Both the position numbers and the translations under genes were made by a program. Under the pieces are notes generated by a model. That model worked only from the letters and a program-made list of their open reading frames with translations. It was not told the origin of the DNA and made no database searches. Shown here piece after piece: positions 37,750 to 46,624 of a stretch of 64,000 nt of DNA; positions within the stretch are counted from its first letter, which is position 1; each line of letters begins with the position of its first letter. The stretch is taken from positions 4,723,001 to 4,787,000 of the forward strand of contig NZ_CP114905.1 in the NCBI RefSeq assembly GCF_027497195.1, written 5' to 3'. This DNA is from Streptomyces sp. WMMC500. GTDB taxonomy: Bacteria > Actinomycetota > Actinomycetes > Streptomycetales > Streptomycetaceae.

Positions 37750-38712
37750 TCATGCATCGCCGGTCGGCGGTGTGTCGTAGCCGAGGCGGTCGAGCTGGGC
37801 GCGGACCTGGCGGGGGCGGTTGGTGATGACGGCCTCGACGCCGAGGCGGGCGCACAGCGCGACGTCGTCGGGCTCGTCGACGGTCCAGACGTGGACGCGG
37901 TGGCCGGCGCGGTGAAGTCGGGCGACATAGCCGGGGTTGGCGCGGACGATGCGCAGGCTCGGTCCCGCGATGCCCACGCCGCGCGGGAGGCGGCCGTCGC
38001 GGAAGCGGGGGAGGAGGAACTGCATGAGGAAGACGGTCGGGACGGCGGGCGCCGCGGCGCGGACGCGGTGCAGGGAGCGGGCGGAGAAGCTCATCACCCG
38101 TACGAGGGAGGCGGCGTCGTCGCCGTCGTCGCCGGCGGGGGCGGCGCCGGGGGCTGTACGGAGCGCGCCGCCGCCGCCGTGGGCGCCGGGCGCCGGCGGG
38201 CCGGCGAGGCCGAACCGGCGCAGCAGCTCGACCAGCTTCTCTTCCACCTGCCCGGCCCAGCGGGTGGGGTGCTTGGTCTCGATGGCCAGCTCCACCCGGC
38301 GCCCGGCGTCGGTCACCAGCTCCAGCAGGCGCTCCAGGGTGAGTACCGAGGTACGTTCCCAGTCGGGCTCCTCCGGCGTCTCGCGCTGGCGCCGGCCCAC
38401 CTCGTCGCGGCGTGCCTCGCGGGCCTTCCAGGAGCCGAAGTCGAGGGCGGCGAGGTCGGCGAGTTCCAGAGCGGAGACGGCGCCGCGGCCGTCGGAGGTA
38501 CGGTTGACGCGCCGGTCGTGGACGCAGACGAGATGACCGTCGGCGGTGAGCCGTACGTCGCACTCCAGCGCGTCGGCGCCCTCTTCGATGGCCGTGCGGT
38601 ACGCGGCGAGCGTGTGCTCCGGCGCCTCCTCGGACGCACCCCGGTGCGCGACGACGGCGGGCGGTCCCGGCTCCGTACGCCCGTACGGCCGATCCGCTGG
38701 TACATGGCTCAC
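37750..38712 (-). CDS. Glycerophosphodiester phosphodiesterase
   Basis: 320 residues of the GDPD family, a TIM barrel. Catalytic and metal residues: VVAHRGASEEAPEHTLAAY (His, Glu), DALECDVRLTADGHLVCVHD (Glu-x-Asp, His). It cleaves glycerophosphodiesters to glycerol-3-phosphate and an alcohol. There is no signal peptide, so it acts in the cytoplasm. A Gly/Ala/Asp insertion at about residues 185-210 is a species-specific loop. The start is GTG 38712 with AGGA upstream; the longer frame would reach into the htrA promoter. Confidence 0.94.
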   Translation of the reverse strand: MSHVPADRPYGRTEPGPPAVVAHRGASEEAPEHTLAAYRTAIEEGADALECDVRLTADGHLVCVHDRRVNRTSDGRGAVSALELADLAALDFGSWKAREARRDEVGRRQRETPEEPDWERTSVLTLERLLELVTDAGRRVELAIETKHPTRWAGQVEEKLVELLRRFGLAGPPAPGAHGGGGALRTAPGAAPAGDDGDDAASLVRVMSFSARSLHRVRAAAPAVPTVFLMQFLLPRFRDGRLPRGVGIAGPSLRIVRANPGYVARLHRAGHRVHVWTVDEPDDVALCARLGVEAVITNRPRQVRAQLDRLGYDTPPTGDA

Positions 38713-38909
38713 CGGCCCATCCTGCCACCGGGCGCGCCGGTCGGCCCGGCCCTCGCCTGCCACCCAGGGGATGCGCCGGGAATGTCCGAAGTAAAGGATG
38801 TCAGCCAAAGACTAGGTCCGGTTTACCGTCCGCTGACAGGCCGTGCGGGACTCTGGTGGGGCGGGTAGGCGCAAACCTGCACCTGGTGAGAGACGCGAAG
38901 GAGAGAGCT

Positions 38910-40544
38910 GTGAGCACCGAGAACGACGGCGCGACGCCTCCGCGGCCGGACTTCCCGCCGCCGGATGCGGGAGCGAGGTCTCCGGTCGAGTCTCCCGAGC
39001 GCTCGCACCAAGCGGCCGGCGGCGCCTGGCCGGCGGGACCGGAGGGGCCGGGTGGTTCGGACGCTGCCGGCTCCCCCGGTGGTCCGGGTGCCGGGGGGCA
39101 CGGTGAGGCGCGTACGGAGCAGTTCGCCGCGGTCGGCGCCGCGGGCGGCAGGGGCTCCGACGGCGACCGCACCGGGCCCGCCGGAGGTCAGACCGGGCCC
39201 AGCGGCGCCGCCGGCTCGTCCGGCGGCGCCGGCCCGCAGTGGCCCCCGCCCCCGCCGCCGGCGGGCACCTCCCCGGCGGGCGCCACACCGGCGGAACCCG
39301 CGGGCTCGCCGCCCCCCACCCAGCCGGGCTGGGGCAGCGCCCCGCCGCCCGGCGGCAGCGGCTGGGAGTCCGGCCCCCGGCCGCCGGGGAACGGCGGCCG
39401 GCGCGTGGGCACGGTGGTCGCGGCCACGCTCGTCGCCGCACTGATCGGCGGCGGGATCGGCGGCGGCATCGGGTACTGGGCGGCGGAGGACGACTCCAGC
39501 GGCACGTCCACGACCGTCTCGGGCACGCAGGACGGGCAGGAGATCGAGAACCCGCCCGGCTCGGTCGCCGCCATCGCCGACAACGCGCTGCCCAGCGTCG
39601 TCACCCTGGAGGCCGGCGGCGCGTCCGGTGACACCGGCACCGGCGAGGAGGGCGGCGCCGCCACCGGCACCGGCTTCGTCTACGACAAGCAGGGCCACAT
39701 CCTCACCAACAACCACGTCGTGGCGGGCGCCGAGGGCAGCGGGTCGCTGACGGCGACGTTCTCCAACGGCAAGACGTACGACGCCGAGGTCGTCGGCCAG
39801 GCCAGCGGCTACGACGTGGCCGTCATCAAGCTGACCGACGCCTCCGACGCCAATCTGACGCCGCTGCCGCTCGGCGACTCCGACAAGGTCGACGTCGGCG
39901 ACCAGACCATCGCCATCGGCTCCCCGTTCGGCCTGTCGGGCACGGTCACCACCGGCATCGTCAGCGCCAAGAACCGCCCGGTGGCCTCCGGCGACGCGAG
40001 CGGCCAGACGGACTCGTACATGAACGCCCTGCAGACCGACGCCTCCATCAACCCCGGCAACTCCGGCGGCCCGCTGCTGGACCACGACGGCAACGTCGTC
40101 GGTATCAACTCCGCGATCCGGCCGGCGGACAGCGGCAGTCCGTTCGGGGGCGGCCAGGGCGGCAGCATCGGGCTGGGCTTCGCCATCCCCATCAACCAGG
40201 CGGACCGGGTGGCGCAGGACCTCATCGACACCGGCGAGCCGGTCTACGCGATCATCGGCGTCTCCGTCGACAACTCGTACCAGGGCAAGGGTGCGAAGGT
40301 CAGCGAGTCGGGCAGCGACGCGGCCGGCGACCCGGTGACGCCCGGCGGCCCGGCGGCCGACGCGGGACTGCAGCCCGGCGATGTGATCACGAGGCTGGAC
40401 GACACGATCATCGACAGCGGGCCGACGCTGATCGCCCAGTTGTGGGCGCACAAGCCGGGCGACACGGTGGAGATCACCTACGAGCGCGGCGGCGACCAGA
40501 AGACCGTGGACATCACCCTCGGCGAACGCGAGGGCGACGACTGA
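38910..40544 (+). CDS. HtrA/DegP-type membrane serine protease with PDZ domain
   Basis: 544 residues. A long Gly/Pro/Ala/Ser cytoplasmic region (1-165), one membrane helix (about 166-190), then the extracytoplasmic trypsin-like domain with His269 (LTNNHVV), Asp302 (GYDVAVIKL) and Ser385 (GNSGGPLL), and a PDZ domain (about 425-530) with GGPAADAGLQPGDVI. It degrades misfolded envelope proteins. The start is GTG 38910 with AAGGAG seven bases upstream. A strong hairpin terminator follows. Conserved in this position, as I recall, in S. coelicolor (near SCO3977). Confidence 0.95.
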   Translation: MSTENDGATPPRPDFPPPDAGARSPVESPERSHQAAGGAWPAGPEGPGGSDAAGSPGGPGAGGHGEARTEQFAAVGAAGGRGSDGDRTGPAGGQTGPSGAAGSSGGAGPQWPPPPPPAGTSPAGATPAEPAGSPPPTQPGWGSAPPPGGSGWESGPRPPGNGGRRVGTVVAATLVAALIGGGIGGGIGYWAAEDDSSGTSTTVSGTQDGQEIENPPGSVAAIADNALPSVVTLEAGGASGDTGTGEEGGAATGTGFVYDKQGHILTNNHVVAGAEGSGSLTATFSNGKTYDAEVVGQASGYDVAVIKLTDASDANLTPLPLGDSDKVDVGDQTIAIGSPFGLSGTVTTGIVSAKNRPVASGDASGQTDSYMNALQTDASINPGNSGGPLLDHDGNVVGINSAIRPADSGSPFGGGQGGSIGLGFAIPINQADRVAQDLIDTGEPVYAIIGVSVDNSYQGKGAKVSESGSDAAGDPVTPGGPAADAGLQPGDVITRLDDTIIDSGPTLIAQLWAHKPGDTVEITYERGGDQKTVDITLGEREGDD

Positions 40545-40564
40545 CGGACCCCGCTTGACGCGAG

Positions 40565-40597
40565 CGGCCGGGCACCCCGAGGCGGGGTGCCCGGCCG
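40565..40597 (+). terminator. Strong terminator after htrA
   Basis: A perfect 15-bp stem (CGGCCGGGCACCCCG at 40565-40579, complement at 40583-40597) with a three-base loop, 20 bases after the htrA stop. No T-run follows. The remaining sequence to 40942 is Gly/Pro/Arg-coding-like low-complexity GC with no supportable gene. Confidence 0.8.
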
Positions 40598-40942
40598 TCG
40601 CGGTGCGGAGGGGGCGGAGTACGGGAGAGCGAGGGGCAGGGAACGGAGGGCCGGGAACGGGGGGATGGGGGGCGGCGCTACAGAGCGGGGGAGGTCCGGG
40701 CCGGGTGTCGGGGCCGTCCCTCATGCGGCCCCGCCCCTCACCCGACCCGGACCGGCTCTCGGCCGGAACCCGTCACTGCCCCGGCCGGAACCTCCCCGCA
40801 CCCGGCCCGCCGGACCGGCCGTCGGACCGGCCTGCCCTCCTGACCGGCCCGCGCCGGGCCCGTCCCCTGTTCGGGCCCGGCCCGGTCGCGACCCGTACAC
40901 CGGCCCGTACGGCATGCGTCTCCTCCGTACCTCCACCGGCCG

Positions 40943-41197
40943 TCATCCCCTGCGGGCGGCCTCCGCCCGCGCCTGCGCCCAGGCCGCTTCCTTGAGCGCC
41001 ATCCGGGCGGACGGCAGCCGGCCGCCCGCCGTCTGCCAGTACGGATGCGTGGACACCCGCACCGACAGCCGCAGCAATCGCCGCCGCAGGACCGCGGTTT
41101 CGCTGGCGCTGTGCCGCGGCTCCTCGGCGAGCCTGCGGTACACCGCGTACCAGTCGCGCTGGGTCTGGACGAGGTCTTCGGGGAAGGTGTGGGTCAC
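40943..41197 (-). CDS. Small conserved hypothetical protein (84 aa)
   Basis: 84 residues, helical, with a charged N-terminal half (FPEDLVQTQRDWYAVYRRLA) and a repeated Arg/Leu middle. I recognise it only as the kind of short protein seen in Streptomyces genomes and cannot name a family. The start is GTG 41197. It begins five bases after the GrpB-family stop, so it is the second gene of that unit. The sequence shows no signal peptide, cysteine or membrane segment. Confidence 0.7.
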   Translation of the reverse strand: MTHTFPEDLVQTQRDWYAVYRRLAEEPRHSASETAVLRRRLLRLSVRVSTHPYWQTAGGRLPSARMALKEAAWAQARAEAARRG

Positions 41198-41202
41198 GGG
41201 AG

Positions 41203-41811
41203 TTATTCTGACACGTGTTCGATTTTCGAGTCACGCGTATTCCCCGGAACCCATCCCGTCACTTCTGCCCACCGCTCCGCCGCGATCATCAGGACCTCCG
41301 TCGCCGGCGCCTTGACCTGCCCGTACGCCCTCAGCTCCGGAAACCCGTCCGCTAGCCGCGACTTGAACTCGCCCCACGCCCGGCGCGCCGCGCCGTCCGC
41401 GCGCAGGTAGTCGCGGAAGAGCAGCGCGAAGCGGGCGTTCGGGGCGCCGTCCTCGCGTACGTGGACGTTGCACCGCCGCGCGCCGACCGGCGGCGCGAAC
41501 ACCAGCTTGCGGCACTCCCGCCCGCCGGAGACCTCGGTGCGGTTCCAGGGCTCGGGGCGGCGGCGGTAGCCGGCCGCGCCGAGCAGCCGGACGAGAGGCT
41601 CCTCGCCGAGCGGCGCGGCCACCCGTATCTGGATGTCCACGCAGTCCTTCGCCGGCAGCCCCGGCACGGACGTGGACCCGATGTGGTCGACGGCGTGCGC
41701 GTACGGGCCGAGGGCGGCCCGTAGTTCACCGGCCAGCCGCGCGAAGTCCCGCGGCCACGCGGGCCGGTACGCCAGCACGGCCGCCATCTGCGGTTCGTCA
41801 GGGAAAGGCAT
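41203..41811 (-). CDS. GrpB family protein (UPF0157, nucleotidyltransferase-like)
   Basis: 202 residues of the GrpB/UPF0157 family, which has the nucleotidyltransferase fold. The motif HIGSTSVPGLPAKDCVDIQI holds the conserved GS and Asp-x-Asp-like metal site (about residues 42-61). Related proteins occur alone or fused to CoA-E; the activity is not established. The start ATG 41811 begins MPFPDEPQMA. The small 84-aa gene follows it closely. Confidence 0.9.
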   Translation of the reverse strand: MPFPDEPQMAAVLAYRPAWPRDFARLAGELRAALGPYAHAVDHIGSTSVPGLPAKDCVDIQIRVAAPLGEEPLVRLLGAAGYRRRPEPWNRTEVSGGRECRKLVFAPPVGARRCNVHVREDGAPNARFALLFRDYLRADGAARRAWGEFKSRLADGFPELRAYGQVKAPATEVLMIAAERWAEVTGWVPGNTRDSKIEHVSE

Positions 41812-41890
41812 GCCGCCAGTCTGACGGCGGCCGGGCGCCGGGCGGGCGCGGCGGAAAACCGTTCGACAGCGCGGGCGTCCGGGGGATGGG

Positions 41891-42868
41891 ATGAGGCGGA
41901 CCGCAGGACGGGAGGAGAGTCGTTTGCCGTCCGAGACCACCGCCGGCGCCCCCGCGGCCGGCACCGCCGGCACTCCACCCGTCACCCCCGCCGTCGACGA
42001 GGCGCTGGCCCGGCGCCTGCTGGCATCGCAGTTCCCGCGGTGGGCGCACCTGCCGCTCCGCCCCCTCCGCCCCGGCGGCTCGGACCACGTGATCTTCCGG
42101 CTCGGCGAGGCCATGACCGTACGCCTCCCGCGCGGCGACTGGGCGGCGGGCCAGGCCCAGAAGGAACACCTGTGGCTGCCCCGCCTCGCCCCGCACCTGC
42201 CGCTGGCGGTGCCGGCGCCGCTGGAGGTGGGCGAGCCCGCGTTCGGCTACCCGTGGCACTGGTCGGTGTCGCGGTGGCTCGACGGCCGGACGGCGGCCCC
42301 CGGCGGCCTGGCGGACGCGGCGGAGGCGGCGGCCGACCTGGCCGCGTTCCTCGGCGCGTTGCGGAGTCTGCCGCTGCCGCCCTCCGACGCGTCGTACGCG
42401 CTGCTCTCGCCCGCGGTGCCGCTGCGGGACCGCGACCGTACGACGCGGGCGGCGATCGCGGCGGTGGGCGCGGCCGGCGCGTTCGACGCCTGCGCGCTGA
42501 CGGCGGTGTGGGAGGCGGCCGTCGAGGCGGGTGACCCGGACGGGCCGCCGGTGTGGTTCCACGGCGACATGCACAACGGCAACATCCTCACCAGGGCCGG
42601 CCAGTTGAGCGCCGTCCTCGACTTCGGCGGCCTGGGCGTCGGCGACCCGGTCTGCGACCTGGTCATCGCCTGGACCCTGCTGGACCCGGGCCCCCGCGCC
42701 GCGTTCCGCGAGGCGCTGGGCGCGGACGACGCGGCGTGGGCGCGGGGGCGGGGCTGGGCGCTGACGACGGGGCTCAGCGCGTACACGGCGTACGCGGCGA
42801 CGAACCCGCACGTGGCCCGCGCCACGACCCACCAGATCACCGAGGCGCTGGCGGACAGGACGCCGTAG
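41891..42868 (+). CDS. Aminoglycoside phosphotransferase family protein
   Basis: 325 residues of the APH/choline-kinase-like family. Catalytic loop WFHGDMHNGNILTR (about residues 223-236) and metal-binding LDFGGLGVGDP. Its nucleotide lysine/HVI region near residue 65 is short. Such proteins phosphorylate antibiotics, sugars or other small alcohols; no resistance phenotype can be inferred. ATG 41891 has a GGGGGA five bases upstream, but a TTG at 41924 has a better GGAGGAG six bases before it and may be the true start (314 residues). The 30-residue N-terminus is low complexity. Confidence 0.85.
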   Translation: MRRTAGREESRLPSETTAGAPAAGTAGTPPVTPAVDEALARRLLASQFPRWAHLPLRPLRPGGSDHVIFRLGEAMTVRLPRGDWAAGQAQKEHLWLPRLAPHLPLAVPAPLEVGEPAFGYPWHWSVSRWLDGRTAAPGGLADAAEAAADLAAFLGALRSLPLPPSDASYALLSPAVPLRDRDRTTRAAIAAVGAAGAFDACALTAVWEAAVEAGDPDGPPVWFHGDMHNGNILTRAGQLSAVLDFGGLGVGDPVCDLVIAWTLLDPGPRAAFREALGADDAAWARGRGWALTTGLSAYTAYAATNPHVARATTHQITEALADRTP

Positions 42869-42889
42869 CGGCGACGAGGGAGCGACGGC

Positions 42890-43345
42890 ATGACCATCGA
42901 GGGCACGCGCATCGGGCCGGCGGACGCGGACGACTTCCACCGGGTGCTCGCCGACCACCCCCGCTACTGGGGCGAACGCGACCTCCGCGCGCTGCACCTG
43001 CTGGCGATGGTCCAGGAGTTCGGCGACACCTGCCTGGTCGCCCGCGCGGCCGACGGCATCCGCGGCTACGTCTTCGGCTTCGTCACCCCGTCCCGTACGG
43101 GATACGTCCACCTGATCGCCACCCGTGACGACACCCGCGGCACGGGCCTGGGCCGGGCGCTGTACGAGGCGTTCGCGGCGGCGGCGACCCGGCAGGGGGC
43201 GGAACGGCTGAAGGCGATCACGTCGGTGGCGAACACGGGCTCGCAGGCGTTCCACCGGAGGCTGGGATTCACGGCGCGGGTGGCGGAGGACTACGACGGA
43301 GCGGGGCGGACGATGGTGGTGTTCGACCGGGGGCTGCCGCTGTAG
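42890..43345 (+). CDS. GNAT family N-acetyltransferase
   Basis: 151 residues of the GNAT fold. The acetyl-CoA pyrophosphate loop is TRDDTRGTGLGRALYEAF (about residues 80-97), and TSVANTGSQAFHRRLGF marks motif B. The substrate is unknown. GAGGGAG lies eight bases before the ATG, and the gap to the phosphotransferase is 21 bases, so both are likely co-transcribed; a joint small-molecule modification role is possible but unproven. Confidence 0.92.
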   Translation: MTIEGTRIGPADADDFHRVLADHPRYWGERDLRALHLLAMVQEFGDTCLVARAADGIRGYVFGFVTPSRTGYVHLIATRDDTRGTGLGRALYEAFAAAATRQGAERLKAITSVANTGSQAFHRRLGFTARVAEDYDGAGRTMVVFDRGLPL

Positions 43346-43498
43346 GGGTGCGACCTGCCCGCGACGGCGCCCGCACCACGTGAACCCGATCCACGCTCGG
43401 CACCGCGGCGAAGCGCGGTCACTCACGGCCGGTCATCACCCGGATACGGGGAGCGCGGGACTAGATTCGTCCCCACACGGCGAAGGATCGAGGCCTTC

Positions 43499-44509
43499 AT
43501 GCTCACGGCTGTAGCCACCGCGGCCGACGCGCCGCTGACCCTCACCGAACGCGAGGTGCCCGAGCCCGGACCGGGCGAGGTGCTCGTCAGGATCATCGCG
43601 TGCGGCGTCTGCCACACCGACCTGGACCTGCTCCAGGGCCGCTGGCCGCTGGCCCGCTTCCCGGTCGTCCCCGGGCACGAGATCACCGGCGAGGTCGCCG
43701 CCCTCGGCCCGGGCGTCTCCTGGCCCGCGGTCGGCACGGCGGTCGGCGCGCAGTTCCTCGGCGACTCCTGCCGGCGCTGCGACCAGTGCGTACGCGGCGA
43801 GCAGATCCTCTGCCCCGGCAAGCGGATCACGGGCATCGTCATGGACGGCGGCTACACCGAGTACGCCGTCCTCAAGGCCGACTTCGTCACGCCGCTGCCC
43901 GACGGGCTCGACCCGGTGGCGGCGGCGCCGCTGATGTGCGCGGGGCTGACGGCGTTCAACAGCCTGCGCCGGGGCGGGATCACCGCGTCCTCCCGCGTCG
44001 CGGTGATCGGCACCGGCGGCGTGGGGGCGCTGGCCATCCGCTACGCCGTCGCCATGGGCGCCCGCGTCGCCGCCGTGGGCCGTTCGCGCCGCGGCGAGGC
44101 GGCGGCCCGCGAACTGGGCGCCGAACGTTACGTCGCCACCGGCGACACCGACCCGGCCGAGGCGCTACGGGCCTGGGACGGCGGCGCGGACCTGATCCTC
44201 AACGCCGCCCCCTCCACCGCCGCGGCCACCGCGGCGCTGACGGGCCTCGCCCCCGACGGCACCCTCGTCCTGTGCGGCTACGACGAGACCCCGCTGGTAC
44301 TCCCCCCGGCCCCGATGGTCCTGAACCGCCTCCGCGTCATGCTCAACCCCTCGGGCTCCCCCCACGACGCCCGCGACACCCTCGCCTTCTCCGCGGCCCA
44401 CGGCATCGTGCCGGACCACACCCCGATCGGCCTGGAGGGCGCGAGCGCCGCCCTGGAGGCGATGGCCAAGTCCAGCCCGCCCAACCGCTCGGTCATCACC
44501 TTCGCCTGA
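43499..44509 (+). CDS. Zinc-binding alcohol dehydrogenase
   Basis: 336 residues of the medium-chain dehydrogenase family. Zinc ligands: ACGVCHTDLD and GHEITG; four structural cysteines at about 88-105 (SCRRCDQCVRGEQILC); Rossmann motif VAVIGTGGVGALAIRYAV. It is about 45 percent similar by eye to the enzyme at 16927 but lacks an adjacent regulator. It converts an alcohol to an aldehyde or the reverse. GAGG lies eight bases before the ATG. This is the last gene before the accessory segment. Confidence 0.92.
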   Translation: MLTAVATAADAPLTLTEREVPEPGPGEVLVRIIACGVCHTDLDLLQGRWPLARFPVVPGHEITGEVAALGPGVSWPAVGTAVGAQFLGDSCRRCDQCVRGEQILCPGKRITGIVMDGGYTEYAVLKADFVTPLPDGLDPVAAAPLMCAGLTAFNSLRRGGITASSRVAVIGTGGVGALAIRYAVAMGARVAAVGRSRRGEAAARELGAERYVATGDTDPAEALRAWDGGADLILNAAPSTAAATAALTGLAPDGTLVLCGYDETPLVLPPAPMVLNRLRVMLNPSGSPHDARDTLAFSAAHGIVPDHTPIGLEGASAALEAMAKSSPPNRSVITFA

Positions 44510-44640
44510 GGCCTCAGCCATCACCGGCGGGGCCTCACTGTGCCCTGTCTGCCCCCGTGCGACCCCCATCGCCCCCTTGTGTGCGCTTCGCATGCGTGTC
44601 ACACCGTAAGTGACGCGCCATTGAGGGAGGGAACTACCGC

Positions 44641-45240
44641 ATGACCTCGGACTGGGCGGTGGAGAGGTTTGGTGCGAAGGCGGGCCGACTCGCTGCGGCG
44701 GTACCCGAGCAACTGGCCCGGGCCCACGCCCGGGCTCACGCCGTGCACCTCACGGCCGGGCTGAAGAGGCGCAGCCCGTATGGAGTGACCTTGGCGCAGC
44801 TCGTACGTGAAAATCTGGCGGAAGCCGCACGGGAGCTGGGTGAGGACGTACGCGACCTGCGCGGGTACGACTACGCGGTGATCAATGATCACGCCCTCTT
44901 CCCCTTCAGATACTCGGATCGTCCGAAGCCGCTTGAGCGTGCACGATTCCCGTCCCAGACTTCCCCCACCCGTCGTCGGGTGTTCTGGGGCCACGGTCCG
45001 CCACCACGGGAAGGACTGTTCCCTCTCGATGACGATCTGACGACGGAGGAGTACGAGCAACTGCACGAGGTATTCGAGGAGTTGGGAGCCGCGACGCGGC
45101 TCGTATGCGTGTTCTTCACGTCGAACGCCGAAGAGGGGATTCACGCGATCCACTGGGGACAGGCCCGCCTCGAACCGGATCGCACCTTCACCTGGCTTTA
45201 CAGCGAACCCCTTCCGGTCGCCCCTCAGCCGCTCGATTGA
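44641..45240 (+). CDS. Hypothetical protein (199 aa), accessory region
   Basis: 199 residues with no family I recognise. The N-terminal half is helical and basic (RAHARAHAVHL, LAEAARELGEDVRDLRG); the second half has aromatic strand-like segments (VFWGHGPPPREGLFPLDDDL, HAIHWGQARLEPDRTFTWLY). No signal or membrane segment. GAGGGAGGG lies upstream of the ATG. Codon choice is less extreme than in core genes. Its TGA overlaps a possible downstream start (TTGA). The gene opens a run of unknown genes reaching the tRNA-Ser. Confidence 0.7.
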   Translation: MTSDWAVERFGAKAGRLAAAVPEQLARAHARAHAVHLTAGLKRRSPYGVTLAQLVRENLAEAARELGEDVRDLRGYDYAVINDHALFPFRYSDRPKPLERARFPSQTSPTRRRVFWGHGPPPREGLFPLDDDLTTEEYEQLHEVFEELGAATRLVCVFFTSNAEEGIHAIHWGQARLEPDRTFTWLYSEPLPVAPQPLD

Positions 45241-45344
45241 CTGAGACGTTCTCGCACCCCGAACCGGAGGTACAGCGCCTACTCGGCATGGCGGACAAGT
45301 GGCGGCAGCAGGCGATATCGAACAACGAGAACCGAGGCTTGTGA
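45237..45344 (+). CDS. Possible small peptide gene (35 aa), coupled
   Basis: TTG 45237 overlaps the preceding stop as TTGA and opens a 35-codon frame ending at TGA 45342-45344. The peptide is helical and charged (PEVQRLLGMADKWRQQAISN, then NENRGL). There is no separate ribosome site, so translation would depend on coupling. It could equally be chance; the frame carries on from a longer frame inside the upstream gene. Confidence 0.3.
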   Translation: MTETFSHPEPEVQRLLGMADKWRQQAISNNENRGL

Positions 45345-45559
45345 TCACCGCCTGAATCTCAGAACAGGGCTGCTCGTCAGAAGCCGTGTTCTCCAGCTCG
45401 GATCGATGCGGCGAAGTGACGCTACGCCGTTGGTGCACCGCGGCTGGCGGTTCGGGAGTAGGGCCGTACGGCATCTGGGCTCGCCCTCACTGCTGTACCA
45501 GACTGGCCACGCCCGAATCGACACCTCGTGTGCCGACGCCTACCCACGGGAGGATCCCA

Positions 45560-45763
45560 GTGGCCCCCAAGACCCGCTTGAGTACGGGAACACGCACGGT
45601 GTATATCGAGCACGGCGTGTGGTTCGATCCAACCACCAAGCACATACACGTCACATGTGGAGACTCGCACTGGTCGTATTCGGTGCACACCGATCCCAAG
45701 AAGTTTGCGATGTATCGCTCTCTCCTACAAGAGCACGACAGATGGCCCGAAAGCGCCGACTGA
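45560..45763 (+). CDS. Small hypothetical protein (67 aa) next to XRE regulator
   Basis: 67 residues from GTG 45560, which has GGGAGG about six bases upstream. The sequence is rich in His, Tyr and Trp (VYIEHGVWFDPTTKHIHVTC, then SHWSYSVHTDPKKF) and probably folds into strands followed by a helix. It ends eight bases before the stop of the convergent XRE-DUF5753 gene. In actinomycetes such XRE regulators are often paired with a small DUF397 protein at this place; I do not see the DUF397 signature here. The base composition is lower in GC than core genes. Confidence 0.6.
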   Translation: MAPKTRLSTGTRTVYIEHGVWFDPTTKHIHVTCGDSHWSYSVHTDPKKFAMYRSLLQEHDRWPESAD

Positions 45764-45771
45764 GCGAAGGC

Positions 45772-46617
45772 TCACTCCTCCCGTTCCCACTCTCGCAACG
45801 CCGCTGTGATCAACGCCCGGGCCTCCGCCCCGTAGACCGCCGACTGCTGCAACAGTGAGAAGGCCCGCTCGTACAAAGTGAGTTCGCGGGGTTGGGTGAC
45901 GGTCAGCTCGGCGGAGTAGGTCTCGACCACGACCAGACGGTCGTCGAAGAGACTGAACGGGTTGCCGGGCCAGATCAGTTGTTCTGCGGTGCGCGGGATG
46001 ATCCCCAGGCTCAGGCGCGGCAGGGTCATAACGGCCAGGAGGCGGTCGAGCTGACCGCGCATGACGTCGGCACCGCCGAAGTTGGTGCTGAGGGCTTGTT
46101 CGCCGAGGATGACGCTGAAGCGCCGATCGCCCTTGTAGAGGAACTGCTGCCGTTGCATCCGCAGGGCCACGGCGTCCTCGGTGTCGTCCGGAATCTGCAG
46201 GAAGTTGATGACCTGCCGGAAGGCGGCGGCAGCGTAGTCGGCGGTCTGAAGCGTTCCCCAGACCACGGTCGGGTGGTAGATGCGAAACGTCGTCGTTCGC
46301 TGGTACAGAGAGAGGGAGCGTTTCTGCGGTTGCCGGGCGCCAGCCGTGAACATACGCCGCCACTCCACCCACATGGCTTCGATGTTGCGCACGGTGGCGA
46401 CGAGGTCGGGCAACTGCTCCTCGGCACCGACGATGCGGCACCAGACGCGCAGGTCACCTTCGCTGATGTTCTGTTTGCCGTGCTCGATCCGAGACACCTT
46501 GGACAGATGCCAGCCCGCCGCCGTGGCAAGCGCCCGGCCGGTGAGCCCGCCGTCCCTGCGGAGTTCTCGCAGCCGGGTGCCGAACGACTCGCGGGCTTGT
46601 TGAGCCTGGTGAGACAC
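45772..46617 (-). CDS. XRE family regulator with DUF5753 domain
   Basis: 281 residues. An N-terminal Xre helix-turn-helix (about 12-70: LRELRRDGGLTGRALATAAG, then LSKVSRIEHGKQNISE) and the C-terminal DUF5753 domain (about 100-275: FRIYHPTVVWGTLQTADYA and FSVILGEQAL). This family is expanded in Streptomyces and controls local genes, often paired with small partner proteins. It follows the DUF6879 gene by seven bases and starts at GTG 46617 without a clear ribosome site. It is the best candidate to bind the paired TTTGCGG motifs in the upstream divergent promoter. Confidence 0.92.
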   Translation of the reverse strand: MSHQAQQARESFGTRLRELRRDGGLTGRALATAAGWHLSKVSRIEHGKQNISEGDLRVWCRIVGAEEQLPDLVATVRNIEAMWVEWRRMFTAGARQPQKRSLSLYQRTTTFRIYHPTVVWGTLQTADYAAAAFRQVINFLQIPDDTEDAVALRMQRQQFLYKGDRRFSVILGEQALSTNFGGADVMRGQLDRLLAVMTLPRLSLGIIPRTAEQLIWPGNPFSLFDDRLVVVETYSAELTVTQPRELTLYERAFSLLQQSAVYGAEARALITAALREWEREE

Positions 46618-46624
46618 GGCGGAA

